NCBI GenBank assembly: GCA_016000045.1
Contig: JAECQY010000005.1
Coordinates: 71,248-135,247, forward strand
From: Myxococcaceae bacterium
GTDB taxonomy: Bacteria > Myxococcota > UBA727 > JABDBI01
Reading direction: 5' to 3'
DNA length: 64,000 bases
The notes under the pieces were generated by a model, which was not told where the DNA came from, made no database searches, and was given only the letters and a program-made list of their open reading frames with translations. Of the stretch, positions 15,675-24,844 are shown in pieces (position 1 is the stretch's first letter; each line of letters starts with the position of its first letter). The position numbers were made by a program, and so were the translations under genes.

Positions 15675-17663
15675 ATGAAAAAAAATGGAATCTGTTGTAT
15701 TTTTTCAATATGTTTTTATAGTCATTTAGTTATGGCCGTTGATTTTTCTGATGACCTACCAAAGAGTCATAAGCCTGGGTGGAATATTAGCAATGGAAGT
15801 AACGAACGTCAGACATATGAAGTCCCAAAAATTCAAGTCGGACGTTTTCTACTAATCATTAACGGATCAAGGCAGATGCTCCTCGAAGCGGGTCAAAGGA
15901 TAACCATTCTGCCAAATGAACAAGCGGAGATAATGCTTGACACGAATTCAGATCATGAACTTACTCAGTGGCGAGAAAGAAGCCTAGATCCGATGGCTCC
16001 GGCAGATAATGAGCAGGAGCAGATAGAATTAGGGGAAGATGCGGATGATGAAAGCGATACGGCAAAAAAAACACATAAGCCAAGACACAAAAAACGATTA
16101 TTCATAGGTGAAGGTAGTTTTAGTTACACCGCTTCTCTGCTGACAAAACATCCGAATCTAGCTCGCTCTATAGTTGCAACTGAATTGGATTCGGAGGAAG
16201 AATTATTACAAAAACATGGAGACTTTAAAGAAAACATAGCGTTTCTAAAAAGCTTAGGTGTAAAAGTGCTATTTGGTGTCAATGCAAAACAGATAGAAGC
16301 AACTCCTAATTTACCTAAGCATTTCGATAGGATTCAGTTTGCTTTCCCACATGTAGGAAACAGTGCACAAAACAGTGATGAAGCTAACAGGGAATTGATA
16401 GAACGTTTTTTTCTAAGCGCCGGAAGATTGCAAGATCCTAGGGATCGCGTGCATATTGTATTACCAAGTCCAAGCATCTTAAGCGAGCGTATGCGTCGAG
16501 AGGGATTGGTATACAATATTTATTCTGCCTGTACACGTGCAGGCTATAGATATATTAAGAAACGTCGATTTACATCTTCTGACGGACCCGCGAGATACCC
16601 AAGGTACAAGCATGTTATGACTAAAGGCGGCGGAGGGGCAGAGGTAGCTGAAGATGGAAGAGAGTATATTTTTGAAAAAATGGATGCAAGATCGAAAAAT
16701 AAGCTGAATAACACAGTAAATCAAGCAAAAGAAATAGCAAAAGAATTGAAAGTAAAAAATGAAGAAATTTCTAACTTAAAAACGCAACATTTCAATCTTG
16801 AAAAAGACATAAACAAAGAAGAGGATGAATCAATAAAAGACCAGAAAGAAGAAGATCTCGAAAGATTAAGTCATTCGATCAATAATCTAGTTAAAATACG
16901 TAAAAAGTACGAGAATTCAAAAGCAAAAGGAATTTTTGATTCAATTGAAGAAATAACAAAAAGTACACCAAGACCAAGAAAAATTCTTTTTGATTCACTC
17001 ACTTCGGAAATATCCAACCAAGCTAATATCGCTTGGGAACTTTCAACTCAGGCGGCCTCCCCCACAATGAAGTTGCCAGATGCGGTAGATTTTTTGATTT
17101 CTGAGCCACTTGTCATTTATCGCCATTATGACTACGATAATCGCGCTTTTTACCCACTTCCTACGATGAATACAAGTAGTGGTTCCTCTAATTACATCAA
17201 AACCGATAGCGAAACCGATAGCGAAACCGATAGCGATACCACAGGTCCATCTGAAATTGATGGTTGGACTTTCCAAGATAACGAAGGAGGCGGAAACTGT
17301 TTTTATCAAGCTGTAGCGGATCAGTTTCAAAACCAAAGCCATCCATTTCTTAGGAATTTGCCTGGAGGAACCGAGGCGCATGTATTGTTACGAGCACGAA
17401 TTCAACGTGCTTTAGGTGAGGAATTTAGAGACCGTGATTGGGCTGGCTATCCTGAAATAGGTGCCTTAGCAAGAAACTTTGGGGTAGTTGTAGCTGTAAT
17501 GGATACCAGATACCCGAATAACGGATTTGTATACCACTATATAAATGATGATGGCAATCTGGATTTCACAAGATCTGTGGCGCGCCTAAGGCAACCAGAG
17601 ATGTATATTGTAAAGCTTGCGTATACGGGAAATCATTATTTGTCGGTCACAGATCATCCGTGA
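15675..17663 (+). CDS. Secreted BMT5-like (DUF2431) / OTU protease fusion
   Basis: 662 aa. The ATG at 15675 is preferred: GGGAG lies 7 bases upstream and the N-terminus then reads as a Sec signal (MKKNGICCIFSICFYSHLVMA, cleavage near residue 21); the longer open frame from 15594 hides it. Domains: an acidic linker; residues about 138-330, a Rossmann-like DUF2431/BMT5 domain (LFIGEGSFSYTASLL, VATELDSEEELL, VLFGVNAK, FDRIQFAFPHVG), known in eukaryotes as the 25S rRNA m3U methyltransferase fold; about 342-415, a charged coiled coil; a Glu-Thr-Asp-Ser repeat; about 530-660, an OTU cysteine-protease domain with D535, GGGNC542FYQAV and GNH654YLSV in triad positions. AT-rich compared with core genes, which suggests transfer. 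OTU domains usually cleave ubiquitin chains, so a role inside a eukaryotic host is inferred. Confidence 0.8.
   Translation: MKKNGICCIFSICFYSHLVMAVDFSDDLPKSHKPGWNISNGSNERQTYEVPKIQVGRFLLIINGSRQMLLEAGQRITILPNEQAEIMLDTNSDHELTQWRERSLDPMAPADNEQEQIELGEDADDESDTAKKTHKPRHKKRLFIGEGSFSYTASLLTKHPNLARSIVATELDSEEELLQKHGDFKENIAFLKSLGVKVLFGVNAKQIEATPNLPKHFDRIQFAFPHVGNSAQNSDEANRELIERFFLSAGRLQDPRDRVHIVLPSPSILSERMRREGLVYNIYSACTRAGYRYIKKRRFTSSDGPARYPRYKHVMTKGGGGAEVAEDGREYIFEKMDARSKNKLNNTVNQAKEIAKELKVKNEEISNLKTQHFNLEKDINKEEDESIKDQKEEDLERLSHSINNLVKIRKKYENSKAKGIFDSIEEITKSTPRPRKILFDSLTSEISNQANIAWELSTQAASPTMKLPDAVDFLISEPLVIYRHYDYDNRAFYPLPTMNTSSGSSNYIKTDSETDSETDSDTTGPSEIDGWTFQDNEGGGNCFYQAVADQFQNQSHPFLRNLPGGTEAHVLLRARIQRALGEEFRDRDWAGYPEIGALARNFGVVVAVMDTRYPNNGFVYHYINDDGNLDFTRSVARLRQPEMYIVKLAYTGNHYLSVTDHP
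17200..17235 (+). repeat. Three 12-bp tandem repeats in the OTU gene
   Basis: Three exact copies of AAACCGATAGCG encode a Thr-Asp-Ser-Glu-type repeat in the linker just before the OTU domain. In-frame 12-bp units can expand or contract without breaking the protein, altering linker length. Confidence 0.85.
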
Positions 17664-18239
17664 TTCAGAAGTGTCAGAAGCCGAATAACAGAACTGAAAT
17701 CAGAAAATCTTCGATATGAGTTGTAATCCAGCGCTGCTTGACAATGCGCTTGGATCAAGTGCTTTACTGCCAGGCTCGTTAGCGTTCCAGTTCCTAAATC
17801 TCAAGCCCAATGAAAGCTGCAATGATCATTCTGTTGCAAGCGAAGAACCTTTTGCAAAGTAACGCCGATCCCGCCACTCACAACCAAGTTCGCTCGGCAA
17901 GCTTTTTTCCACAAAAGAGGCTTCTCTATGGGCGAATAGCCCTGCAACCCTTTGAAATTTGTTCCGGAACATTTGGCATAATCAGCCAATCAAAGGCCTG
18001 ATGTTCAAATACTTTTTTAAAGAGGTCTGGACGGCCGGTTAAAGCGGCAGGATGGAGTAAATTAAAATTCCAAAGTCCTTCCGCGAACAAAATCTTGTCT
18101 TCTGAATCCAGAAGAGTTTTGAAAGCTTCGACGTCTTGCTAAACCGTCGCATCGATGACTTTGCAAGCAAACGACAAGGTGGAACGGTTTTGAGGAACAC
18201 TGAATGAAGACTTGATCGAAGAAAGTCATTAGAGCTCAT
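17656..18239 (-). pseudogene. Ankyrin-like repeat gene, degraded
   Basis: Reading the minus strand from ATG 18239 gives MSSNDFLRSSLHSVFLK, then after a frame change NRSTLSFACKVIDATV, an in-frame TAG, and DVEAFKTLLDSEDKILFAEG and LWNFNLLHPAALTGRPDLFK-KVFEHQAFDWLI. After another frame change come LQGYSPIEKPLLWKKACRA... and, beyond a further TGA, a last open stretch ending near 17656. The N-x-LLHPAALTGRPDLFKKVFE block resembles the helix-turn-helix of ankyrin repeats (TPLHxAAxxGxxxxxxxLL). At least two frameshifts and two stops make it non-functional. Its 3' end slightly overlaps the end of the BMT5-OTU gene on the opposite strand. The family call is tentative; the disrupted-gene call is firmer. 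Confidence 0.5.
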
Positions 18240-18367
18240 GCATAACCTGCCGCATCGTCATTGCTTCGTCGGCTACGCCTCCTCGCAATCGACGTTCTAG
18301 TTAGGCAAAAAGTCTATTTTAAGTATTGATGACACGGCAACAAGCTGCCTCGTCTCGCTCATATGCC

Positions 18368-18895
18368 CTAGTCGTCCTGACCATCCCAAGGCTTAAAAGT
18401 GAGGCCCGGGCTCGATGGAGAAGGATTCGACAATGGACTCGGATCGGATATCGTCACGCTGCGTGGTATAGCCTTTTGAGGGGCTTCGGCACTTTCTTCC
18501 TGCGCCCGCTGCAACGCGACATCGTGCACAATCTTCCAAGATTCATGGGCAGCCAATGAATCCACGGGACCTGCCTGGCTTGGTAGAACATCTACTTTCG
18601 ATTTGGGAGCCCATTCAACATTCGTCCAAGCCTGTGATTCTTGTCGAAGCATCGCTGCAGGTTTTTTGGTTTCAGTCGGAATTTTCGATGTTCCAAAGGT
18701 ATTTCTAAAAAAACGAAGTATCTTAGCCCATTGCTGGCCAATCGCTTGCTTAGCCTTTCCGGACCAAGATAAGCTTCCACCAACTTTAGGCGCCACGTCT
18801 TCCCATTCAATCGACTTGATGCGTGGCTTGCTGACATTGCGTTGATCTAGATCAAACGGGTTCGATCTCGGTCCTATTTTGATTTCACTGTTCAT
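18368..18895 (-). CDS. Orphan hypothetical protein, 175 aa
   Basis: No family recognised. The N-terminus is hydrophilic (MNSEIKIGPRSNPFDLDQR), with no signal peptide or clear membrane segment. There is a basic/hydrophobic stretch around residues 45-70 (SWSGKAKQAIGQQWAKILRFFRNTFG) that could be an amphipathic helix, and a Ser/Pro-rich C-terminal tail (SDPSPLSNPSPSSPG). The low-complexity, proline-rich make-up resembles other unknown proteins of this island. Coding status rests on its length, an ATG start and its position; an alternative explanation is a chance frame. Confidence 0.45.
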   Translation of the reverse strand: MNSEIKIGPRSNPFDLDQRNVSKPRIKSIEWEDVAPKVGGSLSWSGKAKQAIGQQWAKILRFFRNTFGTSKIPTETKKPAAMLRQESQAWTNVEWAPKSKVDVLPSQAGPVDSLAAHESWKIVHDVALQRAQEESAEAPQKAIPRSVTISDPSPLSNPSPSSPGLTFKPWDGQDD

Positions 18896-18943
18896 AATAT
18901 TACTATAGACAGATTCAATAATAAAATTATGTATTTTTAAAAT

Positions 18944-21292
18944 TTATTTTTCAGTCAAATTCAGCACAATATTGACCACTCGATCTGGGACCACAATCAC
19001 CCGACTGGGGCTGAGCTCACCCATCCAGTGCTTCACCAATTCCAGTGCTTGTGCTTGAAGATCTTCTTTGGCAAGGCCTTTGCAAACTTTTAAGTCTGCC
19101 CGGCGCTTGCCATTGATTTGAACGACCACGACCACTTCTTCATCTTGGGCCAAATCCAAGCGAAACACGGGCCAATCGGCTATCGATACGAAACTCGTCT
19201 GACCCAGCCTTTCCCAAAGCTCTTCGCAAAGATGAGGCGCATAAGGGGCTAGCATTTTCACAAATCCTAAGAAAATCTCTTTGGGTATCCGAGCCAAAGC
19301 CGTCGCTTCGTTCACAAAGATCATCATGTGCGAAATCGCTGTGTTAAACCGCAATTCGAGCGTGTGCTCTTCCACGAGTTTGAGCGTCTTATGATAGAGC
19401 TTCCAGAGCGCTGGATCTGAGGATCCGGGTAGGTCCGTAAGCTCTTTTTCAGCCAAACGCCAAACTCGATGTAAAAAACGATGGACACCTTCCACGCCAC
19501 GCGTCTGCCAAGGCTTGACTTGATCCAAGGGCCCCATAAAGAGTTCGTACAATCGCATGGAATCGGCGCCGTATTTTGCAATCACATCGTCTGGATTGAC
19601 CACATTATAGCGAGATTTAGACATCTTTTCGATTTGGGTCTTCACCGGCTTGCCAGAGGCTTTCACCAACCAATCCATCCCCTGCTGTTCTACTTCTTCG
19701 GGATAGTAATATTTACCTGCCTCGTCTTGATAGCTGTGAGCCAGGATCATGCCTTGATTAAACAATTTCTGAAACGGTTCTTTCGTGCTCACCACGCCGC
19801 AATCGAATAGCACTTTATGCCAAAAACGAGCGTAGAGCAGATGCAAGACCGCATGTTCCACTCCACCGACATAAAGATCGACCGGCATCCAATACTGCTC
19901 CCATTCACTCGCACACAGCTGGTTCGAGTTTTTGGGATCCAGGTAGCGCAAATAATACCAACAAGATCCACCCCATTGCGGCATGGTATTGGTTTCACGG
20001 CGACCGATTCGTCCATCGGGCAGCTGAACCAACAACCAATCATCGCTGGCCCTCGCCAAAGGGGGTTCTCCCGCATGGGTCGGTTTGTAGGCATCGATGT
20101 CTGGCAACTTCACCGGAAGTTGGTCTTCGGGGATGGGCATCAAGGTCCCATCTTCCAGGTGAATGACTGGAACGGGTTCGCCCCAGTATCGCTGGCGCGA
20201 GAACAGCCAGTCTCGCAGTTTGTACTGAGTCTTTCGAACACCCGGCCATTGCTCTTTAGGCAATAAATCATACTCTCGAGCCGGCAGCTGATGCTCCTTG
20301 GCAAATGCAGCATCCCGTTCATCGGTCGCTGGAACCGCCATAATGGCTCCCGTACCATAATGTGCCAGCACATAATCCGCTGTCCAGATCGGCAGGCGTT
20401 CAAGGGTCAGAGGATGGATGGCATAGTAACCGGTGAAAGCTCCCTGCATCGAACCTTTGGCAAAAGAGTAGGGCTTCCCTTGATTGAGTGCGTGTTCACA
20501 AGCCACCACACAGAATGTAACTCCTAACAACGTATCCGGACGAGTGGTATAAACGCGTAATTTTTGATCCGAGCCTTCTATCTCAAACTCGATTTCTGAT
20601 CCAACCGATTTCCCAATCCAATTGCGTTGCATTTCTTTAACGCCTTCAGGCCAATCTAAGCCTTCTAAATCTTCGAGAAGGCGCTCTGCGTAAGCGGTAA
20701 TCTGAAGCATCCATTGGCGCATCACTCGCTGCTCAACCCAGTCACCGGTTTCAACGTACTTGCCGTCTTTGACTTCTTCGTTGGCCAAAACGGTGCATAA
20801 AGCTGGACACCAGTTCACTGGGACCTCGGCCAGATAAGCAAGACCCTTTTCGTAAAGTTTCAAGAAAATCCATTGCGTCCACCGGTAGTAATCGGCGTCT
20901 GTCGTGCTGAATTCCCGAGACCAGTCGTAGCTGAAACCCAGCCGTTGAATCTGGCCTCTAAAGGTATCAATATTGCGTTTGGTAATCACTGCTGGATGGA
21001 TATTATCTCGCATCGCAGCTCGTTCTGCCGGTAAGCCAAAAGCATCCCAACCCATCGGGTGCATGACGTTATAACCCTGAGCGCGCTTTAGACGAGCGAT
21101 GACATCGGTAGCGGTGTAACCCTCTGGGTGCCCCACATGCAATCCAGCCCCCGAAGGATACGGAAACATATCTAAAACATAATATTTCGGCTTTTTCTTA
21201 AGCTCGGCGAGATCTTGCGAGACTTCAAAAATTCTCGCATCCTGCCAACGTTTTTGCCACTTGGCTTCAATAACAGAGGGTTCATAGGACAT
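18944..21292 (-). CDS. leuS: Leucyl-tRNA synthetase, shortened editing domain
   Basis: Charges tRNA-Leu. 782 aa versus about 810-880 in most bacteria. The class I motifs are HVGH at 52-55 and KMSKS at 556-560. The CP1 editing domain (about 225-345) keeps its threonine-rich [12 protein letters not shown] and [15 protein letters not shown] with the conserved Asp. However, it lacks tens of residues between [11 protein letters not shown] and [11 protein letters not shown] and again after LPAREYD, where other LeuRSs continue before [16 protein letters not shown]. The anticodon-binding and C-terminal domains are present ([17 protein letters not shown]). It is followed upstream by the tRNA-CAT gene. 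Confidence 0.95.
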   Translation of the reverse strand: MSYEPSVIEAKWQKRWQDARIFEVSQDLAELKKKPKYYVLDMFPYPSGAGLHVGHPEGYTATDVIARLKRAQGYNVMHPMGWDAFGLPAERAAMRDNIHPAVITKRNIDTFRGQIQRLGFSYDWSREFSTTDADYYRWTQWIFLKLYEKGLAYLAEVPVNWCPALCTVLANEEVKDGKYVETGDWVEQRVMRQWMLQITAYAERLLEDLEGLDWPEGVKEMQRNWIGKSVGSEIEFEIEGSDQKLRVYTTRPDTLLGVTFCVVACEHALNQGKPYSFAKGSMQGAFTGYYAIHPLTLERLPIWTADYVLAHYGTGAIMAVPATDERDAAFAKEHQLPAREYDLLPKEQWPGVRKTQYKLRDWLFSRQRYWGEPVPVIHLEDGTLMPIPEDQLPVKLPDIDAYKPTHAGEPPLARASDDWLLVQLPDGRIGRRETNTMPQWGGSCWYYLRYLDPKNSNQLCASEWEQYWMPVDLYVGGVEHAVLHLLYARFWHKVLFDCGVVSTKEPFQKLFNQGMILAHSYQDEAGKYYYPEEVEQQGMDWLVKASGKPVKTQIEKMSKSRYNVVNPDDVIAKYGADSMRLYELFMGPLDQVKPWQTRGVEGVHRFLHRVWRLAEKELTDLPGSSDPALWKLYHKTLKLVEEHTLELRFNTAISHMMIFVNEATALARIPKEIFLGFVKMLAPYAPHLCEELWERLGQTSFVSIADWPVFRLDLAQDEEVVVVVQINGKRRADLKVCKGLAKEDLQAQALELVKHWMGELSPSRVIVVPDRVVNIVLNLTEK

Positions 21293-21295
21293 ACG

Positions 21296-21372
21296 TGGTG
21301 GCGAGAGGGGGACTCGAACCCCCGACCTATGGATTATGAGACCATCGCTCTAGCCGGCTGAGCTATCTCGCC
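21296..21372 (-). tRNA. tRNA with CAT anticodon (elongator Met or Ile2)
   Basis: A 77-base cloverleaf on the minus strand. Acceptor GGCGAGA pairs with TCTCGCC. The D arm is GCTC...GAGC, the anticodon loop CTCATAA has anticodon CAT, and the T arm GGGGG-TTCGAGT-CCCCC is perfect. The discriminator is A and CCA is encoded at 21298-21296. The anticodon stem has one T-T mismatch next to the loop. CAT with this loop fits elongator tRNA-Met, but tRNA-Ile2 (CAT modified to lysidine) cannot be excluded; it lacks the initiator's three G-C pairs. Confidence 0.93.
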
Positions 21373-21385
21373 AGGAAAGCCCTAT

Positions 21386-21739
21386 TTAGGCCACCAATTC
21401 GATGACAGCCATAGGGGCCGCATCACCCTTACGCACGCCGTCTTTCATCACACGCGTGTATCCGCCTGGACGCAATTGATAGCGTGGAGCCAGGGTATCA
21501 AAAAGCTTTTTCAAAACGGCCTGATCCCGAACGGTTTGGTAAGCTTGACGTCTCGCATGCAAATCGCCACGCTTGCCAAGCTGGATCAAGCCCTCTGCAA
21601 CACCTCTGAGCTCTTTTGCTTTGGCTAACGTCGTGCAGATACGTTCATGCTGAAACAACGATGTTGCCATATTGGCAAACATGGCCTTCCGGTGAGAAGA
21701 AGAACGATTGAGTTTTCGACCTTTGTTTAAGTGACGCAT
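21386..21739 (-). CDS. rplQ: 50S ribosomal protein L17
   Basis: 117 aa of the large subunit near the exit tunnel. The start [20 protein letters not shown] is the L17 signature, and the end [30 protein letters not shown] matches the family. Last gene of rpmJ-rpsM-rpsK-rpoA-rplQ, 3 bases after rpoA. Confidence 0.97.
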   Translation of the reverse strand: MRHLNKGRKLNRSSSHRKAMFANMATSLFQHERICTTLAKAKELRGVAEGLIQLGKRGDLHARRQAYQTVRDQAVLKKLFDTLAPRYQLRPGGYTRVMKDGVRKGDAAPMAVIELVA

Positions 21740-21742
21740 AAT

Positions 21743-22762
21743 TTAAATTCCATCATCCGAATAGGTTGCTGTTGGGGTAGTTCCTGGTTTGGCAGGCCAA
21801 TTGGTCAAGCGCATGCCGAGTGAAAGTCCCATCTCGCCTAAGATCTCTTTAATCTCTTTCAAGCTCTTACGACCAAAATTTTTGGTTTTCAGCATTTCAC
21901 CTTCTGATCTTTGAACCAGATCACCAATCAAGCGGATATTTGCATTCGCCAAACAGTTCGCTGAACGAACAGAAAGTTCTAATTCTTCCACCGTGCGATT
22001 CAAATGATCGTTCAAACGATCCACTCGTTGCAAAGCTTCCGGCAAGGTGGGTTCTTCATCTTCTGAGAATGCGATGAACACGGAAAGCTGTTCTTTCAGA
22101 ATTTTGGCGGCAATGCCAAGCGCATCTTCAGGGCTTACGCTGCCGTTGGTCCAAAGTTCTATCACCAGCTTATCGTAATCCGTCTGTTGACCAACACGAG
22201 CGTTGGTGACTTGATAATTCACTCGGCGAACAGGGCTGTACAAAGCATCAATCTGAACCGTCCCAACGGGAAGCTCTTCTTCTTTGTCCGAACCAGCGGG
22301 CACATAGCTACGGCCACCTTGAATGGTAAGCTCAGCCTTAAAAACGCCGCCTTCCGCAACGGTGCAGATGTATTGCTCTGGATCCAGAATCTCCAACGAA
22401 GCATCGGCTTCGATATCCTTAGCCCGAATCTCACAGGGGCCTTTTCGAGAGATACGAGCGGTTTTATGCGTCGCATCGTTCAATTTCAAACTGATTTCTT
22501 TCAGATTGAGAACAATCTCGGTTCCATCTTCCTTCACATCCGGCAAGGACATAAATTCGTGCTGGGCACCTTCAATCTTGATCGCAGTGATAGCGAAGCC
22601 TTGCAAGGACGACAACAGCGTGCGACGCAGCGAATTCCCGAGCGTCGTGCCATAACCTCGCTCAAGCGGTTCTAAAACGAATTTGCCATAACGTCCCGTA
22701 TTCAGGTCTCGATCCGGCAATAAACCTTTGGGTCGAATCAATGTTCGCCAATTACGATGCAT
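21743..22762 (-). CDS. rpoA: RNA polymerase alpha subunit
   Basis: 339 aa. The N-terminal dimerisation domain includes [26 protein letters not shown]. After a linker, the C-terminal DNA-binding domain is seen as [43 protein letters not shown]. Complete and of normal length. It follows rpsK directly; the usual rpsD gene between them is absent. Confidence 0.97.
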   Translation of the reverse strand: MHRNWRTLIRPKGLLPDRDLNTGRYGKFVLEPLERGYGTTLGNSLRRTLLSSLQGFAITAIKIEGAQHEFMSLPDVKEDGTEIVLNLKEISLKLNDATHKTARISRKGPCEIRAKDIEADASLEILDPEQYICTVAEGGVFKAELTIQGGRSYVPAGSDKEEELPVGTVQIDALYSPVRRVNYQVTNARVGQQTDYDKLVIELWTNGSVSPEDALGIAAKILKEQLSVFIAFSEDEEPTLPEALQRVDRLNDHLNRTVEELELSVRSANCLANANIRLIGDLVQRSEGEMLKTKNFGRKSLKEIKEILGEMGLSLGMRLTNWPAKPGTTPTATYSDDGI

Positions 22763-22794
22763 ACGAAATCACCTTCTTAAGTTAATCAAATATC

Positions 22795-23181
22795 TCAAAC
22801 TCTTCTACGCTTTGGAGGACGGCAACCATTGTGTGGAACAGGCGTTACATCCTTAATTAAGGTCACGCGCATGCCACTGCTTGAAATTGCTCTGAGCGCA
22901 GACTCTCGACCGGCTCCAGGTCCTTTGATGTAGACTTCCAAAGCCTTCATGCCATGATCTTTGGCTTTTCGACAAGCTTCTTCGGCCGCAATCTGAGCAG
23001 CAAAGGGAGTGCTTTTTTTCGATCCCTTAAAGCCTTTCGCTCCACAGCTTGACCAAGAAACTGCCCCACCGTTCGTATCCGTGATGGTTACGATCGAATT
23101 ATTGAAGGTCGTATAAACGTGTGCAATTCCTTGGGTCACGTTTTTCTTAATTCGTTTTTTTGTTTTTGTTTCCGTTGCCAT
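22795..23181 (-). CDS. rpsK: 30S ribosomal protein S11
   Basis: 128 aa. [21 protein letters not shown] and the C-terminus [17 protein letters not shown] are characteristic. The N-terminus is Lys/Thr-rich. It lies 23 bases downstream of rpsM and 32 upstream of rpoA. Confidence 0.97.
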   Translation of the reverse strand: MATETKTKKRIKKNVTQGIAHVYTTFNNSIVTITDTNGGAVSWSSCGAKGFKGSKKSTPFAAQIAAEEACRKAKDHGMKALEVYIKGPGAGRESALRAISSSGMRVTLIKDVTPVPHNGCRPPKRRRV

Positions 23182-23204
23182 TTAAACTCTCAATCCCGTA
23201 AATA

Positions 23205-23567
23205 TTAGCGCCGAACCACACCGCGTTTACCACCCCGTCTCGTACGAGCATTGGAGTGGGTGCGTTGGCCTCGAACCGGAAGTCCTTTACGATGGCGAAG
23301 TCCTCGGTAGCATCCCAAATCCATCAAGCGCTTGATGTTCATCGATACTTCGCGCCGGAGATCACCTTCCACTTTATAATTTGCTTCGATTACATCCCGG
23401 ATGCGCGCGATCTCGTCTTCTCCGAGAGTATCGGTACGCTTGTTTTCATCCACGTTTGCTTTCGCCAAAACGTCTTTGGCCACGACTGGACCAATTCCAT
23501 AAATGTAAGTGAGCGCGGTGCCCATTTTCTTGTTACGTGGTAAATCCACACCTGCAATACGTGCCAT
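23205..23567 (-). CDS. rpsM: 30S ribosomal protein S13
   Basis: 120 aa. [26 protein letters not shown] and the basic tail [22 protein letters not shown] are family hallmarks. It lies 9 bases after rpmJ. Confidence 0.97.
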   Translation of the reverse strand: MARIAGVDLPRNKKMGTALTYIYGIGPVVAKDVLAKANVDENKRTDTLGEDEIARIRDVIEANYKVEGDLRREVSMNIKRLMDLGCYRGLRHRKGLPVRGQRTHSNARTRRGGKRGVVRR

Positions 23568-23576
23568 TTTAAATTG

Positions 23577-23690
23577 CTATCCTTGTCGCTGCTTATGACG
23601 GGTATCCTCGCAGATCACGCGGACAATGCCCTTACGCTTGACTACCTTACATTTGTCACAAATCCTCTTAACAGAGGCTCGTACCTTCAT
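23577..23690 (-). CDS. rpmJ: 50S ribosomal protein L36
   Basis: A 37-aa protein: [20 protein letters not shown] then [17 protein letters not shown]. It is the zinc-binding (C+) form with C11, C14, C27 and H32 as ligands. The ATG at 23690 has AGGAG six bases upstream (23701-23697). First gene of the operon, directly behind a clear promoter. Confidence 0.96.
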   Translation of the reverse strand: MKVRASVKRICDKCKVVKRKGIVRVICEDTRHKQRQG

Positions 23691-23718
23691 GTCTGACTCC
23701 TAAAAAGTGAACTTTCGA

Positions 23719-23746
23719 CTTGTATCGATCTTGCAACCAATGTCAA
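23719..23746 (-). promoter_or_regulatory. Promoter of the rpmJ-rpsM-rpsK-rpoA-rplQ operon
   Basis: On the minus strand, TTGACA (23746-23741), a 16-base spacer, then TACAAG (23724-23719), a good sigma-70 type match about 30 bases before the rpmJ start. Its -35 element lies inside the spacer of the opposite trpS promoter, so the two polymerase footprints overlap. Confidence 0.7.
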
Positions 23747-23759
23747 TAGGTCCTACAAT
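23731..23759 (+). promoter_or_regulatory. Promoter of trpS
   Basis: TTGCAA (23731-23736), a 17-base spacer, then TACAAT (23754-23759). The expected start of transcription (about 23765-23767) falls 2-4 bases before the trpS ATG, implying a leaderless or nearly leaderless mRNA; no Shine-Dalgarno sequence is present. Confidence 0.7.
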
Positions 23760-23768
23760 CTTATTTCC

Positions 23769-24830
23769 ATGCGTTCGCACTCCACATTTGATGAAGCGAC
23801 CCTAAAAAGTCGTTCAATAGAGCAGGATTTAGCTCAAAATCCCAAGCGATACCGGGTCCTCACGGGCGATCGACCCACAGGCCCTCTTCACATTGGGCAC
23901 TATTTTGGCACTCTCCAGAACCGAGTCCGGCTGCAGAACTTAGGGATTCAAACGTTTGTGCTGATTGCGGATTACCAAGTCCTCACCGACCGAGATAGTT
24001 CTACCGCAATCGCCTCTTATGTTGAAGAGCTATTACTCGACTATCTCGCCATCGGCCTGGATCCGATCAAAACGGACACGGTCATCTTCAACCATAGCGC
24101 CATTCCCGAACTCAATCAGCTTTTAATTCCCTTCTTGACGCTCGTCAGTGTACCTGAATTGGAACGAAATCCAACGGTGAAAGACGAGATCCGTGCTGCG
24201 GGTCTGAATCTGATCAATGGAGCCATGCTCACCTATCCCGTCCATCAAGCAGCGGATATTCTGTTCTGCAAAGGCAATCTCGTTCCCGTTGGAAAAGATC
24301 AGTTGCCCCATTTGGAGCTCGCCCGAAAAATTGCTCGACGTTTTAATGAGCGTTACGCTCCTGTTTTTCCAGAACCGGATGCGCTCTTAAGCAACGCCCC
24401 AACAATCTTGGGTTTGGATGGCCATCAAAAGATGAGCAAAAGTCGAAACAATGCCCTTTTTCTCCGATCAACCGCGGATGAAACGGCTCGATTGATCAAA
24501 ACGGCCAAAACGGACAGCGAACGTTTGATCACTTACGAGCCAGATCGAAGACCCGAAGTAGCAAACTTGCTTCGTCTGATTGGGCTGTGCACCGAGCAAA
24601 CGCCTGAAGCAATCGCCCATCAAATCGGCGATCAAGGCTCCGGCAAGCTGAAGACTTTATTGATCGAAGCACTCAATGCCTATTTTGCCCCGGTGCGTGA
24701 ATACCGTTGCCAGCTCGAATCGGATCGAAGTTATCTCCGACAGATTCTCCAAGAAGGCAACTCAAAAGCCCGTAAAATAGCGATTGAAACTTTGGCTGAA
24801 GTCAGCAAAGCCATGAAAATGTGCTACTGA
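23769..24830 (+). CDS. trpS: Tryptophanyl-tRNA synthetase
   Basis: Charges tRNA-Trp. 353 aa. Class I motifs: GDRPTGPLHIGHYFG (HIGH region) and GHQKMSKSRNN (KMSKS). The tryptophan-pocket stretch MLTYPVHQAADILFCKGNLVPVGKDQLPH is intact. About 25 extra residues precede the conserved RVLTGDRPTG, compared with minimal bacterial TrpS. The only ATG is at 23769, which agrees with the promoter just before it. It converges with the udg gene. Confidence 0.95.
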   Translation: MRSHSTFDEATLKSRSIEQDLAQNPKRYRVLTGDRPTGPLHIGHYFGTLQNRVRLQNLGIQTFVLIADYQVLTDRDSSTAIASYVEELLLDYLAIGLDPIKTDTVIFNHSAIPELNQLLIPFLTLVSVPELERNPTVKDEIRAAGLNLINGAMLTYPVHQAADILFCKGNLVPVGKDQLPHLELARKIARRFNERYAPVFPEPDALLSNAPTILGLDGHQKMSKSRNNALFLRSTADETARLIKTAKTDSERLITYEPDRRPEVANLLRLIGLCTEQTPEAIAHQIGDQGSGKLKTLLIEALNAYFAPVREYRCQLESDRSYLRQILQEGNSKARKIAIETLAEVSKAMKMCY

Positions 24831-24844
24831 TGACGTCGATCCTA

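Noticed and set aside
18246..18300. GC-richer stretch with GGCTACGCC-like inverted bits considered as a repeat element
   Set aside because: Only a 5-bp ATTGC/GCAAT arm can be formed and no second copy was noticed.
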